40,729 nucleotides of DNA from Prevotella sp. (GCA_017470345.1 JAFUEP010000037.1:1-40729); one strand, 5' to 3'. Positions 18,281 through 25,729 are shown, numbered from the stretch's first letter. The notes: generated by a model from the sequence alone, not told the origin. Numbers and translations are program-made.

Positions 18281-18326
18281 GGCAATCAGCCAACTGGAGG
18301 CATGGAATGCGAGCTTTTATTTATGA
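18219..18326 (+). pseudogene. HEPN (HepT-like) toxin partner, truncated to its first helix
   Basis: ATG 18219 overlaps the end of the MNT remnant, as in HEPN/MNT pairs, and encodes 35 residues (MESISYQQLLIVKDLLQQ, then IHEAISQLEAWNASF). This resembles the first helix of HepT-like HEPN proteins, which commonly carry an L-x-x-W-N motif at this point. The frame ends at TGA 18324-18326, exactly where repeat copy B begins (18321). The catalytic R-x4-6-H region is absent. The assignment rests on gene order and a short match, so it is moderate. Confidence 0.5.
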
Positions 18327-18710
18327 ATAATTCGTGGTCAATTCGCGGACATTCATGTTAAAACATAAAAACACGAATGATCATGAATTAACACGAATGA
18401 TCATGAATTAACACGAATGATCATGAATTAACACGAATGATCATGAATTAACACGAATGATCATGAATTAACACGAATGATCATGAATTAAACACGAATG
18501 ATTATGAATTAAACACGAATGATCATGAATTAACACGAATGATCATGAATTAAACACGAATGATCATGAATTAACATGAATGATTCAAAAAAAAATAACT
18601 ATTTATATTCTTCTACGTTTATTATTATGTCCATTCGTGGAATAAATTATGCCAATTATGGTAATTTGTTTCCATAAAGTCCGTGACTCTTGCTGGCGCC
18701 CGAAGATACT
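18321..18710 (+). repeat. Long direct repeat, copy B, right of the MNT/HEPN remnant
   Basis: Same block order as copy A (17586-17853), starting TTATGAATAATTCGTGG and ending GCTGGCGCCCGAAGATACT. It is longer because its tandem array has more units. Its left end coincides with the truncation point of the HEPN remnant. Confidence 0.85.
18371..18576 (+). repeat. 20-bp tandem repeat array B (10 units)
   Basis: Ten units of ACACGAATGATCATGAATTA, the first six exactly 20 bp apart and some later ones 21 bp. One unit has TTAT in place of TCAT. A degenerate last unit matches that of array A. Confidence 0.9.
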
Positions 18711-18845
18711 CTCGCCCGAAAAATAATCAAATATATTTGTTTTTTTGCTCGCTTATTCGTAACTCTGGGCTGGCGCCCGAAGATACTCTCGCCCGAAAAA
18801 TAATCAAATATATTTGGTTTTTTGCTCGCTTATTCGTAACTTTGC
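18692..18845 (+). repeat. 77-bp tandem duplication containing the pyrK promoter
   Basis: Two copies, offset by exactly 77 bp, each run from GCTGGCGCCCGAAGATACT to the -7 box. The first copy has a mutated box (TAACTCTG, 18760-18767); the second has the consensus TAACTTTG. The GCTGGCGCCCGAAGATAC block also occurs at 17835, before the MNT promoter. Confidence 0.9.
18813..18844 (+). promoter_or_regulatory. pyrK promoter
   Basis: TTTG at 18813-18816, 20-bp spacer, TAACTTTG at 18837-18844. The pyrK ATG lies only 8 bp past the -7 box, so the mRNA should be leaderless or nearly so. Confidence 0.8.
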
Positions 18846-18852
18846 GGTCTGA

Positions 18853-19734
18853 ATGATGAAGAAATATGTGAAGGACCTGAGGGTCAGGGCCGTGGAACGG
18901 CTGCACGAGCGTTATGTGCTGCTGCGGCTGAGCGGCGATGAGGGGCTGCCGGAGATGCGCCCTGGACAATTTGTGGAGGTGCGCGTGGACGACGCACCTC
19001 ACACGTTTCTGCGTCGTCCGATATCGATATGCTTTGTAGACCGCGAGGCGGACGAGCTGTGGCTGCTAGTGGCCTGCGTCGGCGAGGGCACACGGCGGAT
19101 GGCCCTGCTCCGCGAGGGCGACCGCCTGAACTGCATGCTGCCGCTGGGCAACGGCTGGAGCCTCGGCGACGACCGCTCGTCGGTGGGGGAGGGGAGAAGG
19201 AGGCTGCTGGTCGGCGGTGGCGTCGGCGTGGCGCCGCTGCTCTTCCTCGGGGCGGAGCTGCGGCGACGGGGCACCGACGTGACGTTCCTGCTGGGGGCGC
19301 GGTCGGCGAAGGACCTGCTGCTGATGAGCGAGTTTGAGCGCTATGGGCGGGTGCTGGTGACGACGGAGGACGGCTCGCAGGGCGAGCGTGGCTTCGTGAC
19401 GCAGCACTCGGTGCTCGGCCGTGAGCGCTTCGATATGATACAGTGCTGCGGTCCGACGCCGATGATGAAGGCCGTGGCGCGCTATGCACGGCAGACGGCG
19501 ACGCCCTGCGAGGTGTCGCTGGAGAACCTGATGGCCTGCGGGCTGGGGGCCTGCCTGTGCTGCGTGGAGAAGGTTTATCTGAGCGGCAATGCCGCTCAGC
19601 ACCGGACGGGAGGGGAACCCCTCCACCGACCTCTCACTGAAGGAGAGGGGGGAAAGGATGGCGAGGTCGCTAATGTTTGCGTGTGTAAGGAAGGTCCGGT
19701 GTTTAATATAGAGCGACTGCTATGGCAAGATTGA
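18853..19734 (+). CDS. pyrK: Dihydroorotate dehydrogenase B, electron transfer subunit
   Basis: This 293-residue subunit carries electrons from the PyrD flavin through FAD and a [2Fe-2S] cluster to NAD in pyrimidine synthesis. Visible features are the FAD-binding motif RRPISI (about residue 55), the nucleotide-binding loop [13 protein letters not shown] (about 118) and CGPTPMM near 197. The iron-sulfur ligands are C229, C234, C237 and C276 or C278. The gap between the third and fourth ligands is about 38 residues, against roughly 11-16 in known PyrK. It is filled by a hydrophilic stretch from [14 protein letters not shown] to GGKDGEVAN, encoded by DNA with three consecutive hairpins. The final [16 protein letters not shown] is normal. 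The stop overlaps pyrD by 13 bp, indicating translational coupling. Confidence 0.93.
   Translation: MMKKYVKDLRVRAVERLHERYVLLRLSGDEGLPEMRPGQFVEVRVDDAPHTFLRRPISICFVDREADELWLLVACVGEGTRRMALLREGDRLNCMLPLGNGWSLGDDRSSVGEGRRRLLVGGGVGVAPLLFLGAELRRRGTDVTFLLGARSAKDLLLMSEFERYGRVLVTTEDGSQGERGFVTQHSVLGRERFDMIQCCGPTPMMKAVARYARQTATPCEVSLENLMACGLGACLCCVEKVYLSGNAAQHRTGGEPLHRPLTEGEGGKDGEVANVCVCKEGPVFNIERLLWQD
19579..19648 (+). repeat. Three hairpins inserted in pyrK
   Basis: Three inverted repeats follow one another inside the coding sequence. The first is CTGAGCGGCA with TGCCGCTCAG (10-bp stem, 1-nt centre, 19579-19599). The second is GGAGGGG with CCCCTCC (2-nt loop, 19609-19624). The third is CCTCTC with GAGAGG (7-nt loop, 19630-19648). 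They sit exactly in the extra region between iron-sulfur ligands. Confidence 0.8.
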
Positions 19735-20630
19735 ACGTTGAGATAGGGGGACTGAAGCTGAAGAACCCCGTGATGACGGCCTCGGGCACGTTTGGCTACG
19801 GGCTGGAGTTTCAGGATTTTGTCGACCTGGAGGACCTGGGCGGCATCATCGTGAAGGGCACGACGCTGCATCCCCGCGAGGGCAACGACTACCCGCGCAT
19901 GGCGGAAACGCCGATGGGGATGCTCAACTGCGTGGGGCTGCAGAACAAGGGTGTCGACTACTTCTGCGAGCATATCTATCCGCAGCTGAAGGACATCGAC
20001 ACGCAGTTTGTGGTCAACGTGAGCGGCTCGTCGCCGGAGGATTATGCGGAGTGCGCCGCACGCATCGACCGGCTGGAGCGCATCAGGGCCATCGAGCTCA
20101 ACATCTCATGCCCGAACGTGAAGCATGGCGGCATGGCCTTCGGCACGACGTGCGAGGGGGCCGAGAGCGTCGTCAGGGCGGTGCGCGAGCGCTATTCGAA
20201 GACGCTCATCGTCAAGCTGTCGCCCAACGTGACGAGCATTGCCGACATCGCGCGGGCCGTCGAGGCGGCAGGGGCCGACGCCGTCAGCCTGATCAACACG
20301 CTGATGGGCACGGCCGTCGACATCGAGCGGCGCCGCCGCGTGCTCAGCATCGGCACGGGCGGGCTGTCTGGTCCCGCTGTGAAGCCCGTGGCGCTGCGCA
20401 TGGTACTCGATGTGCGCAAGGCCGTGCGGATCCCCATCATCGGTCTGGGCGGCATCATGACGGCCCAGGACGCCCTGGAGTTCATCATGTGCGGTGCGAC
20501 GGCCATCGAGGTTGGCACGGCCAATTTCATCGACCCGGCGGTGACGGTGAAGATCCGCGACGGCATCAACGCCTGGCTCGACAGCCACGGCGTCAGCGAT
20601 GTCCGGGAGATCGTCGGGGCGATTGAGTGA
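19722..20630 (+). CDS. pyrD: Dihydroorotate dehydrogenase B, catalytic subunit
   Basis: A 302-residue FMN enzyme oxidising dihydroorotate to orotate; the PyrK partner is encoded just upstream and overlaps by 13 bp. Family marks in order: [13 protein letters not shown] (substrate/FMN loop, from about residue 15), NCVGLQNKG (about 68), [10 protein letters not shown] (about 105), [11 protein letters not shown] with the active-site Cys of class 1B enzymes (about 128), [35 protein letters not shown], and [30 protein letters not shown], the FMN-phosphate site. Length and motifs are complete, and no oddity is seen. A repeat tract rather than a gene follows. Confidence 0.95.
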   Translation: MARLNVEIGGLKLKNPVMTASGTFGYGLEFQDFVDLEDLGGIIVKGTTLHPREGNDYPRMAETPMGMLNCVGLQNKGVDYFCEHIYPQLKDIDTQFVVNVSGSSPEDYAECAARIDRLERIRAIELNISCPNVKHGGMAFGTTCEGAESVVRAVRERYSKTLIVKLSPNVTSIADIARAVEAAGADAVSLINTLMGTAVDIERRRRVLSIGTGGLSGPAVKPVALRMVLDVRKAVRIPIIGLGGIMTAQDALEFIMCGATAIEVGTANFIDPAVTVKIRDGINAWLDSHGVSDVREIVGAIE

Positions 20631-20678
20631 GATTTTTTTCCGGATTTTTCGGAATAACGTTATTTCGGAATCTCGTTA

Positions 20679-20796
20679 TAACGGAATCTCGGAATAACGT
20701 TATAACGAAATCCCGGAATAACTGAATCTCGGAATAACGAAATCCCGGAATAACTGAATCTCGGAATAACGAAATCTCGGAATAACGAAAGCAAAA
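20679..20796 (+). repeat. 16-bp tandem repeat tract after pyrD
   Basis: About five units of CGGAATAACGAAATCC or CGGAATAACTGAATCT (16 bp) run from 20714. They are preceded by diverged units containing the palindrome CGTTATAACG twice (from 20684). The 195-bp gap before the lyase gene holds no recognisable promoter. Confidence 0.85.
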
Positions 20797-20825
20797 AAGG
20801 AAATTAATAATAAGCGAAAAAAGAT

Positions 20826-23800
20826 ATGAAAACTACTACTAAGACAATGATTCTGGGGCTGATGATGCTCGTGGGCAGTATTGGCGCCATGGCACAGCAG
20901 CTGGCCTTTCCCGGCGCACAGGGCTGGGGCCGCTTCGCCACGGGCGGCCGTACGGGAAGCGTCTACCACGTGACTAACCTGAACGACTCGGGCACGGGCT
21001 CGCTGCGCGACGCCGTCAGCCAGCCGAACCGCATCGTCGTCTTCGACGTCAGCGGCGTCATCCGCATCTCGTCGCGCATCGTCTTTGCCAAGAACCTCTA
21101 CGTGGCTGGTCAGACGGCTCCGGGCGAGGGCGTCACGGTCTATGGCGACGGCGTGTCGTTCTCGGGTGCCGACAACATCATCGTGCGCTACATGCGCTTC
21201 CGCATGGGTGCCGTGGGCACTAAGGACAAGGACTGTGCGGGCATCGCCAACGGTCAGAACATGATCTTCGACCACTGCTCGTTTGCGTGGGGCCAGGACG
21301 AGAACTTCTCCATCAACTGGGACAACAAGGGCACGGCCCCGAAGAACATCACGCTGCAGAACTCCATCGTCGGCCAGGGCCTGATGACCCACTCGGCCGG
21401 CGGACTGATGCAGGCCGACAGCATCACGCTCTATCGCCTGCTGCTCGTCGACAACTCTACGCGAAATTTCAAGGTGAAGGGCATCAACCAGTATGCCAAC
21501 AACCTGGTCTATAACTGGAAGAATGCGGCCTACAACATGGGCGGCGACTCGGAGGGCACGTCGTATGCCAACATCGAGTCGAACCTCTTCATCAACGGTC
21601 CGGCCGTGGGCGGCAACTGTCTGACGGGTGGCAACCAGAACTTCCACTTCTACGGCGCCGACAACTGGCAGGACCAGAACCGCGACGGCATCTTCAACCC
21701 GCAGGAGTTCACGAGCGACGGCGGCGGCGACCGCCAGGCCCAGCCATACAACTACCCCGAGCTGGAGAAGTGGGCCGCCACCGACCTGGTGGAGAAGCTG
21801 CTGCCCGACGTGGGCGCATCGCTGCCTTACCGCGACCTGGCCGACTGCTACATGGTCGACGAGGTGCTGTCGTTCGGCAAGCAGGGCCGGCTGATCACCA
21901 ACGAGAACGAGCTGCCCATCGGCGTGCCCACGCAGTGGAGCTGGTTTAAGGGCACGAAGGCCCAGGACAGCGACGGCGACGGCATGCCCGACTGGTGGGA
22001 GACGGCCAACGGCTGCGACCCTCAGAAGAACGACGCCATGACGCTCGACGCCAACGGCTATGCAAACATCGAGAACTACATCAACAGCCTGACGAAGGCC
22101 GACCGCGAGTTCTATCTCAGGGCACCGCTCAACGTACAGCTGACGGCGTCGACCACTAACTCGCTGACGCTCTCGTGGTATGACTTCACGGACAATGAGG
22201 AGGGCTTCATCGTCGAGATGAAGCAGGGCGACACGTTCGTCGAGGTGGGGCGCACGCCCGACTCTCAGTTCTCAATACTCAGTTCTCAGTTCCCCCTGGA
22301 GCCCGGCCGGGCCTACGTGGTGCGTGTCTGTGCCTACAAGGGTGACGACAAGAGCGACTATACGTCAGAGGTGACCGTCAAGACACGGCCCGAGCAGGTC
22401 GACATCATCGACTGCGAGACGTTCACGGGCACCGGCGACGGCGAGTGGCTCATCAACCCGCTCGACGACGAGACGATCACACTGACGGAGCCGACGGAGA
22501 AGACGGCTGTCGTCGTCAACAGCGACGCCCACGTCACGCTCGGCGGCACGGGCTACGTCTGCGGTCCGGCCTCGATGAACAAGACGGGCAAGGGCACGTT
22601 CACTGTAGCCAGCGACCAGCACTACGAGGGTGCCACCGTGCTGCACGACGGCACCTTTGAATTCGCTACGTTGAAGAACGGCGGCGAGCCCAGCGGCCTG
22701 GGCATGAGCCAGGAGTTCGCCCAGAACTGGGTGATGGACGGCGGCATCTATAAGTACACCGGTGCGACGACGACTACCAACCGCTCGGCCCGCCTCTACA
22801 GCGACACCGAGTTCAACATCGCCGACAAGAGCGCTGTGGTGACGATGAACGGCGCCATTGAGGGTCAGGGCGACCTGATCGTCGACGGCGAGGGCACCAT
22901 GAGCGTCAACAACACGGGCTTCTTCAAGTACGACGGCGACCTCGTCCTGCGGGGCGGCACCGTGAAGCTTAACACGAAGGACGTCAGCTCGGCCGGCATC
23001 GGCTCGGCCTCGCGCCTCGTCCTGGCCGGCGGACGTCTGACCACCGTGGGCAAGAACGAGTCGAGCGTCGGCTACAGCTTCCCCATCGTGGCCGAGGCCG
23101 GCACGACGTCGACCGTCGAGTTCGACCTGTGGAACACCAACAAATGCACCGTCACGGGCACGGGCACCCTGGAGTGGGGCGTCACCTACCTGCGCGAATA
23201 CATCGAGGGCAACTGGGACAATTTCACCGGACAGCTCGTCATCAAGCCCTTCGGCAACAACGGCAGCAACCGTCAGTTTGCCATCCGCAACGGCGCGGGC
23301 ATCCGCAATGCCACCATCATGCTCAAGAGCGGCACGGCCATCAACGGCGCCAAGAACGAGTCGACCTACTATCTGGGCGGTCTCTCGGGCGAGGTCGGCT
23401 CGAAGCTGTCGGGCTTCAACGTCAAGCAGAAAGGCTCCGGCACGTGGATCGTTGGCGGTGCCAACACCGACGAGGAGTTCCGCGGCACGATCGACAACAA
23501 CGACCAGGCCGGCTCGCACCCCGGCACTACCAACATCGAGAAGCAGGGTACGGGCGACTGGCGACTGACGGGCAACAACGTCTACAGCGGCACGACCATC
23601 GTCAGCCAGGGCGCGCTCATCGTCAACGGCCGCCACACGGGCACGGGCAACGTCACCGTCCGCACCAATGCCACACTGGCTGGCACAGGCCAGCTGGCCG
23701 GCAACGTGACCGTCAACACGGGCGCCACGCTGCAGGCCGGCGACACGCTCGTCAACGGCAACGGCCTGACCTTCGGCGGTGCGCTCAAGATGAACGGCAC

Positions 23801-24782
23801 GAGCCGTCTCGTCGTCCTGGCCGACCGCACCCGCAGCAACACGCTGACCCTGCGGGGCCAGACGACCATCTCGACGCAGTCGACGCTCCGACTCGACTTC
23901 GAGGAGTCGCCCTACGACAAGACTGAATACCTGATCTTCAACATCGAGGGAACCACCATCACCGGACAGTTTGCCGCCATTGAGCCCGCCACGCCCGGCG
24001 AGGGCCAGACGTGGGACACGTCGCGCCTCTACACCGAGGGCGTCATCACCGTCGTGGGCGGTGAGACGAACCCTGACACGGGCGAGACCCCTGGTCCGCA
24101 GCCCGGCGAGATGAAGACGGCCCTGCTGGCCTGGGGCAACATGATTAACAAGTCGTACGACAACTCGGAATATAAGAACATGATGGTGGGTGCCGAGAAC
24201 GACGAGGCACAGGGCTTCTCCCTCGTCATCACGGGCAACCTTCAGAAGTCGTACTCCAGCGCCGGCACGCCCAAGCTGCCCGTCGAGTACAAGGGCGAGA
24301 TCATCGAGCGCACGGCCATCAAGCTGTCGAACGGTGCCCAGAACACGATCTTCATGCCCGAGGGTGCACGTGCCACGAAGATGACCATCTACAGCGTCAC
24401 AGGCACCAACGCCAGCAACCGCGAGAGCTACTGGAAGGAAGTGGCCGGCGTCGCCTATACGCCCGCAACGACCACCGTGCTCGACCTCGACGCCCCGCGC
24501 TCGAATCCGAACAAGGTGACGTTCGAACTGAGCGACGTGCCCGAACGGGTGACGTTCACCAACACGGGCGAGCAGCAGTGCGTCATCATCTATCTGGAGT
24601 ATTATATCGGCGGTGAGGCCGATGGCATCGAGAGCGTCAGCAACACCAGCGCCAAGGCCGTCCGCACGGAATTCTTCACACCCTCGGGCGAGCGCATCAC
24701 GCAGCCCCGCCCCGGCATGCTCTACATCGTCCGCTCCGTCGACGCCACGGGCCGGATGACGAGCCGTAAGGTCGTCTTCTGA
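20826..24782 (+). CDS. Secreted pectate-lyase-like beta-helix protein, multidomain
   Basis: A 1318-residue protein with a signal peptide (cleavage after GAMA, about residue 23). Residues 25-340 match the PL1-type parallel beta-helix family of Bacteroidetes: FPGAQGWGRFATGGRTG, LNDSGTGSLRDAV, GVSFSGADNIIVRYMRFRMG and FDHCSFAWGQDEN. A calcium-type segment DSDGDGMPDWWE follows (about 380), then an FN3-like domain (about 435-525). A long Gly/Thr-rich region includes autotransporter-type beta repeats (NNVYSGTTIVSQGALIVNG, about 918). The end (GMLYIVRSVDATGRMTSRKVVF) resembles a type IX secretion sorting tail. It probably acts on pectin or a related acidic glycan outside the cell; substrate unproven. 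Four heptad repeat units lie in frame within the FN3-like part. No SusC/SusD pair is nearby, so it is not part of a classic utilisation locus. Confidence 0.75.
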   Translation: MKTTTKTMILGLMMLVGSIGAMAQQLAFPGAQGWGRFATGGRTGSVYHVTNLNDSGTGSLRDAVSQPNRIVVFDVSGVIRISSRIVFAKNLYVAGQTAPGEGVTVYGDGVSFSGADNIIVRYMRFRMGAVGTKDKDCAGIANGQNMIFDHCSFAWGQDENFSINWDNKGTAPKNITLQNSIVGQGLMTHSAGGLMQADSITLYRLLLVDNSTRNFKVKGINQYANNLVYNWKNAAYNMGGDSEGTSYANIESNLFINGPAVGGNCLTGGNQNFHFYGADNWQDQNRDGIFNPQEFTSDGGGDRQAQPYNYPELEKWAATDLVEKLLPDVGASLPYRDLADCYMVDEVLSFGKQGRLITNENELPIGVPTQWSWFKGTKAQDSDGDGMPDWWETANGCDPQKNDAMTLDANGYANIENYINSLTKADREFYLRAPLNVQLTASTTNSLTLSWYDFTDNEEGFIVEMKQGDTFVEVGRTPDSQFSILSSQFPLEPGRAYVVRVCAYKGDDKSDYTSEVTVKTRPEQVDIIDCETFTGTGDGEWLINPLDDETITLTEPTEKTAVVVNSDAHVTLGGTGYVCGPASMNKTGKGTFTVASDQHYEGATVLHDGTFEFATLKNGGEPSGLGMSQEFAQNWVMDGGIYKYTGATTTTNRSARLYSDTEFNIADKSAVVTMNGAIEGQGDLIVDGEGTMSVNNTGFFKYDGDLVLRGGTVKLNTKDVSSAGIGSASRLVLAGGRLTTVGKNESSVGYSFPIVAEAGTTSTVEFDLWNTNKCTVTGTGTLEWGVTYLREYIEGNWDNFTGQLVIKPFGNNGSNRQFAIRNGAGIRNATIMLKSGTAINGAKNESTYYLGGLSGEVGSKLSGFNVKQKGSGTWIVGGANTDEEFRGTIDNNDQAGSHPGTTNIEKQGTGDWRLTGNNVYSGTTIVSQGALIVNGRHTGTGNVTVRTNATLAGTGQLAGNVTVNTGATLQAGDTLVNGNGLTFGGALKMNGTSRLVVLADRTRSNTLTLRGQTTISTQSTLRLDFEESPYDKTEYLIFNIEGTTITGQFAAIEPATPGEGQTWDTSRLYTEGVITVVGGETNPDTGETPGPQPGEMKTALLAWGNMINKSYDNSEYKNMMVGAENDEAQGFSLVITGNLQKSYSSAGTPKLPVEYKGEIIERTAIKLSNGAQNTIFMPEGARATKMTIYSVTGTNASNRESYWKEVAGVAYTPATTTVLDLDAPRSNPNKVTFELSDVPERVTFTNTGEQQCVIIYLEYYIGGEADGIESVSNTSAKAVRTEFFTPSGERITQPRPGMLYIVRSVDATGRMTSRKVVF
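22264..22291 (+). repeat. Heptad repeat inside the lyase gene
   Basis: Four 7-bp units (CTCAGTT, CTCAATA, CTCAGTT, CTCAGTT) are the reverse complement of the GAGAAYT family that otherwise follows stop codons. They encode the SQFSILSSQF stretch in the FN3-like domain. Confidence 0.75.
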
Positions 24783-24835
24783 ACCTTATGAAACCGAACA
24801 GTCCTCTCCCGCCATGGGGTGGGGGATGATGACCG

Positions 24836-24866
24836 AAAATGCCTGACCTCACGGCCAGGCATTTTT
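24836..24866. terminator. Bidirectional terminator between lyase gene and riboswitch transcript
   Basis: A 10-bp stem AAAATGCCTG / CAGGCATTTT with a 10-nt loop, followed by Ts on both strands (TTTTT on plus, TTTT on minus). It lies 54 bp after the lyase stop and 3 bp after the end of the minus-strand small ORF. Confidence 0.8.
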
Positions 24867-24868
24867 CA

Positions 24869-25021
24869 TCAGAAAAACTTATATAATAATACACGTACTA
24901 CATGAAAACGTAGCGAGAGAGTCGGCACACGTGAGGGCGCATCACTCTGACGAATGAGTGTCCACAAGGTCTGAATGTCATTGATCGCCTCGGCACGCTT
25001 ACATCGAGCGTGTGTCGGCAT
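24869..25021 (-). CDS. Hypothetical 50-residue ORF downstream of the cobalamin riboswitch
   Basis: The ATG on the minus strand at 25021 lies 15 bp past the last riboswitch motif, after a purine-rich GGTGAAGAGAAA that could serve as a ribosome site. It encodes a basic peptide beginning MPTHARCKRAEAINDIQTLW and ending RFHVVRVLLYKFF, and its stop touches the terminator. I do not recognise the product. The same DNA folds well as RNA: GCCTCGG pairs with CCGAGGC across the start codon, ACGCT pairs with AGCGT, and CACTC pairs with GAGTG. It may therefore be a non-coding RNA whose ORF is accidental. No other gene lies between the riboswitch and the terminator. Confidence 0.35.
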   Translation of the reverse strand: MPTHARCKRAEAINDIQTLWTLIRQSDAPSRVPTLSLRFHVVRVLLYKFF

Positions 25022-25029
25022 TTTCTCTT

Positions 25030-25220
25030 CACCGAGGCAGGTCTTCTGACTTCGTTCCCATCGGCCGTCTCCTTCCCGCCCGTAATGTGTTCAGAAGGGC
25101 AGTGGATTCTGTTTGTTTTTTGACGGCTAATGCTTAAAGGAACTCACAGCTGCGGGACAGTCGGAGATTCTCACTCACATTCCCTATTGATCGCGGCTAA
25201 GCGAACCTCAGTGGTGCTTT
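25030..25220 (-). promoter_or_regulatory. Cobalamin (AdoCbl-type) riboswitch
   Basis: Read on the minus strand, the conserved blocks come in the right order: AGGGAATGTGAGTGAGAATC (25190-25160), CTGTCCCGCAGCTGT (from about 25157), CCACTGCCC (about 25105), GGGCGGGAAGG (about 25080), and the B12 box TCAGAAGACCTGCC (25049-25036). The aptamer normally controls B12 uptake or synthesis genes such as btuB. Here the only thing in the same orientation is a 50-codon ORF followed by a terminator, and the next gene leftward is on the other strand. This is an orphan switch or the control element of a small transcript. Confidence 0.9.
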
Positions 25221-25237
25221 CTTGTCGTTAGCGGGTG

Positions 25238-25269
25238 CAAAGTTACGAAGAAAAGTTGAAACGGCCAAA
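25238..25269 (-). promoter_or_regulatory. Promoter of the riboswitch transcript, inside the folK 3' end
   Basis: On the minus strand: TTTG (25269-25266), 20-bp spacer, TAACTTTG (25245-25238). The TAA of the -7 box is the folK stop codon. The start would be near 25231, just ahead of the aptamer, so the switch has its own intact promoter. Confidence 0.8.
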
Positions 25270-25635
25270 CATTCCGAGCAGTTTCTTCACGTAGGGACGC
25301 TCCCAGTCGCGCTCGTGGTAGCGCCGGCGGTCGTAGAGCAGCAGGTCGAGGTCGATGCGGACGATGCCCTCGCGGCGGTCCTCGGCCGTGCGCCCCATGT
25401 CGGCCTCGATGCGCTTGAGGGCGGCCTCGAGGTCGTCGGCGCTGAGGGCGGTGTCGGCCTCGACCAGCTGGTTGAGGTAGAGGTCGGGCCGTGTGGTGCG
25501 GATGGGCTCGGTCCAGATGGCTTCGGTGTAGCGCCGTGGGGTGATGAGGTCGCCGAGTCGTCGGCGGGCCTCGGCGATGTTGGCCTTCTGACCGCAGTTG
25601 GAGGCCAGCGATATGATGATCTTGTGGAGCGTCAT
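25243..25635 (-). CDS. folK: HPPK: 2-amino-4-hydroxy-6-hydroxymethyldihydropteridine diphosphokinase
   Basis: This 130-residue enzyme transfers pyrophosphate from ATP to the hydroxymethylpterin in folate synthesis. It has the N-terminal strand and loop IIISLASNCGQKANI, LYLNQLVEADT, ALKRIEADMGRT, and the signature IVRIDLDLLLYD with the metal-binding D-x-D-x pattern. At 130 residues it is shorter than the usual 150-170. The C-terminal HERDWERPYVKKLL is intact, so it appears to be a compact Bacteroidetes form rather than a truncation. A -7-like box TAATTTTG lies upstream at 25671-25664 on the minus strand, divergent from the TetR gene. Its last codons overlap the riboswitch promoter. Confidence 0.88.
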   Translation of the reverse strand: MTLHKIIISLASNCGQKANIAEARRRLGDLITPRRYTEAIWTEPIRTTRPDLYLNQLVEADTALSADDLEAALKRIEADMGRTAEDRREGIVRIDLDLLLYDRRRYHERDWERPYVKKLLGMFGRFNFSS

Positions 25636-25663
25636 TGTGGAGCGTTTATGATGAACGGATGTG

Positions 25664-25671
25664 CAAAATTA
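25664..25671 (-). promoter_or_regulatory. folK -7 box
   Basis: TAATTTTG on the minus strand, 28 bp upstream of the folK ATG; no good TTTG is seen at the expected upstream distance. Confidence 0.5.
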
Positions 25672-25715
25672 GTAAAAACTTGGCATAAACGTAACGTTTT
25701 CTGAGATTTTTTTCG

Positions 25716-25723
25716 TACCTTTG
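25716..25723 (+). promoter_or_regulatory. TetR-gene -7 box, giving a leaderless transcript
   Basis: TACCTTTG matches the -7 consensus and ends 6 bp before ATG 25730. A TTG at 25721 lies inside the box, so it cannot be the start codon. Confidence 0.6.
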
Positions 25724-25729
25724 CGCCAA

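Noticed and set aside
17635-18576. Possible CRISPR arrays
   Set aside because: The 20-bp units are head to tail without spacers, and no cas genes are present.
20700-21647. Minus-strand frame across the lyase start
   Set aside because: Its C-terminal part is translated 16-bp repeat and the rest is the shadow of the lyase gene.
25721-25729. TTG 25721 as the TetR start
   Set aside because: It lies inside the -7 promoter box; ATG 25730 follows directly.
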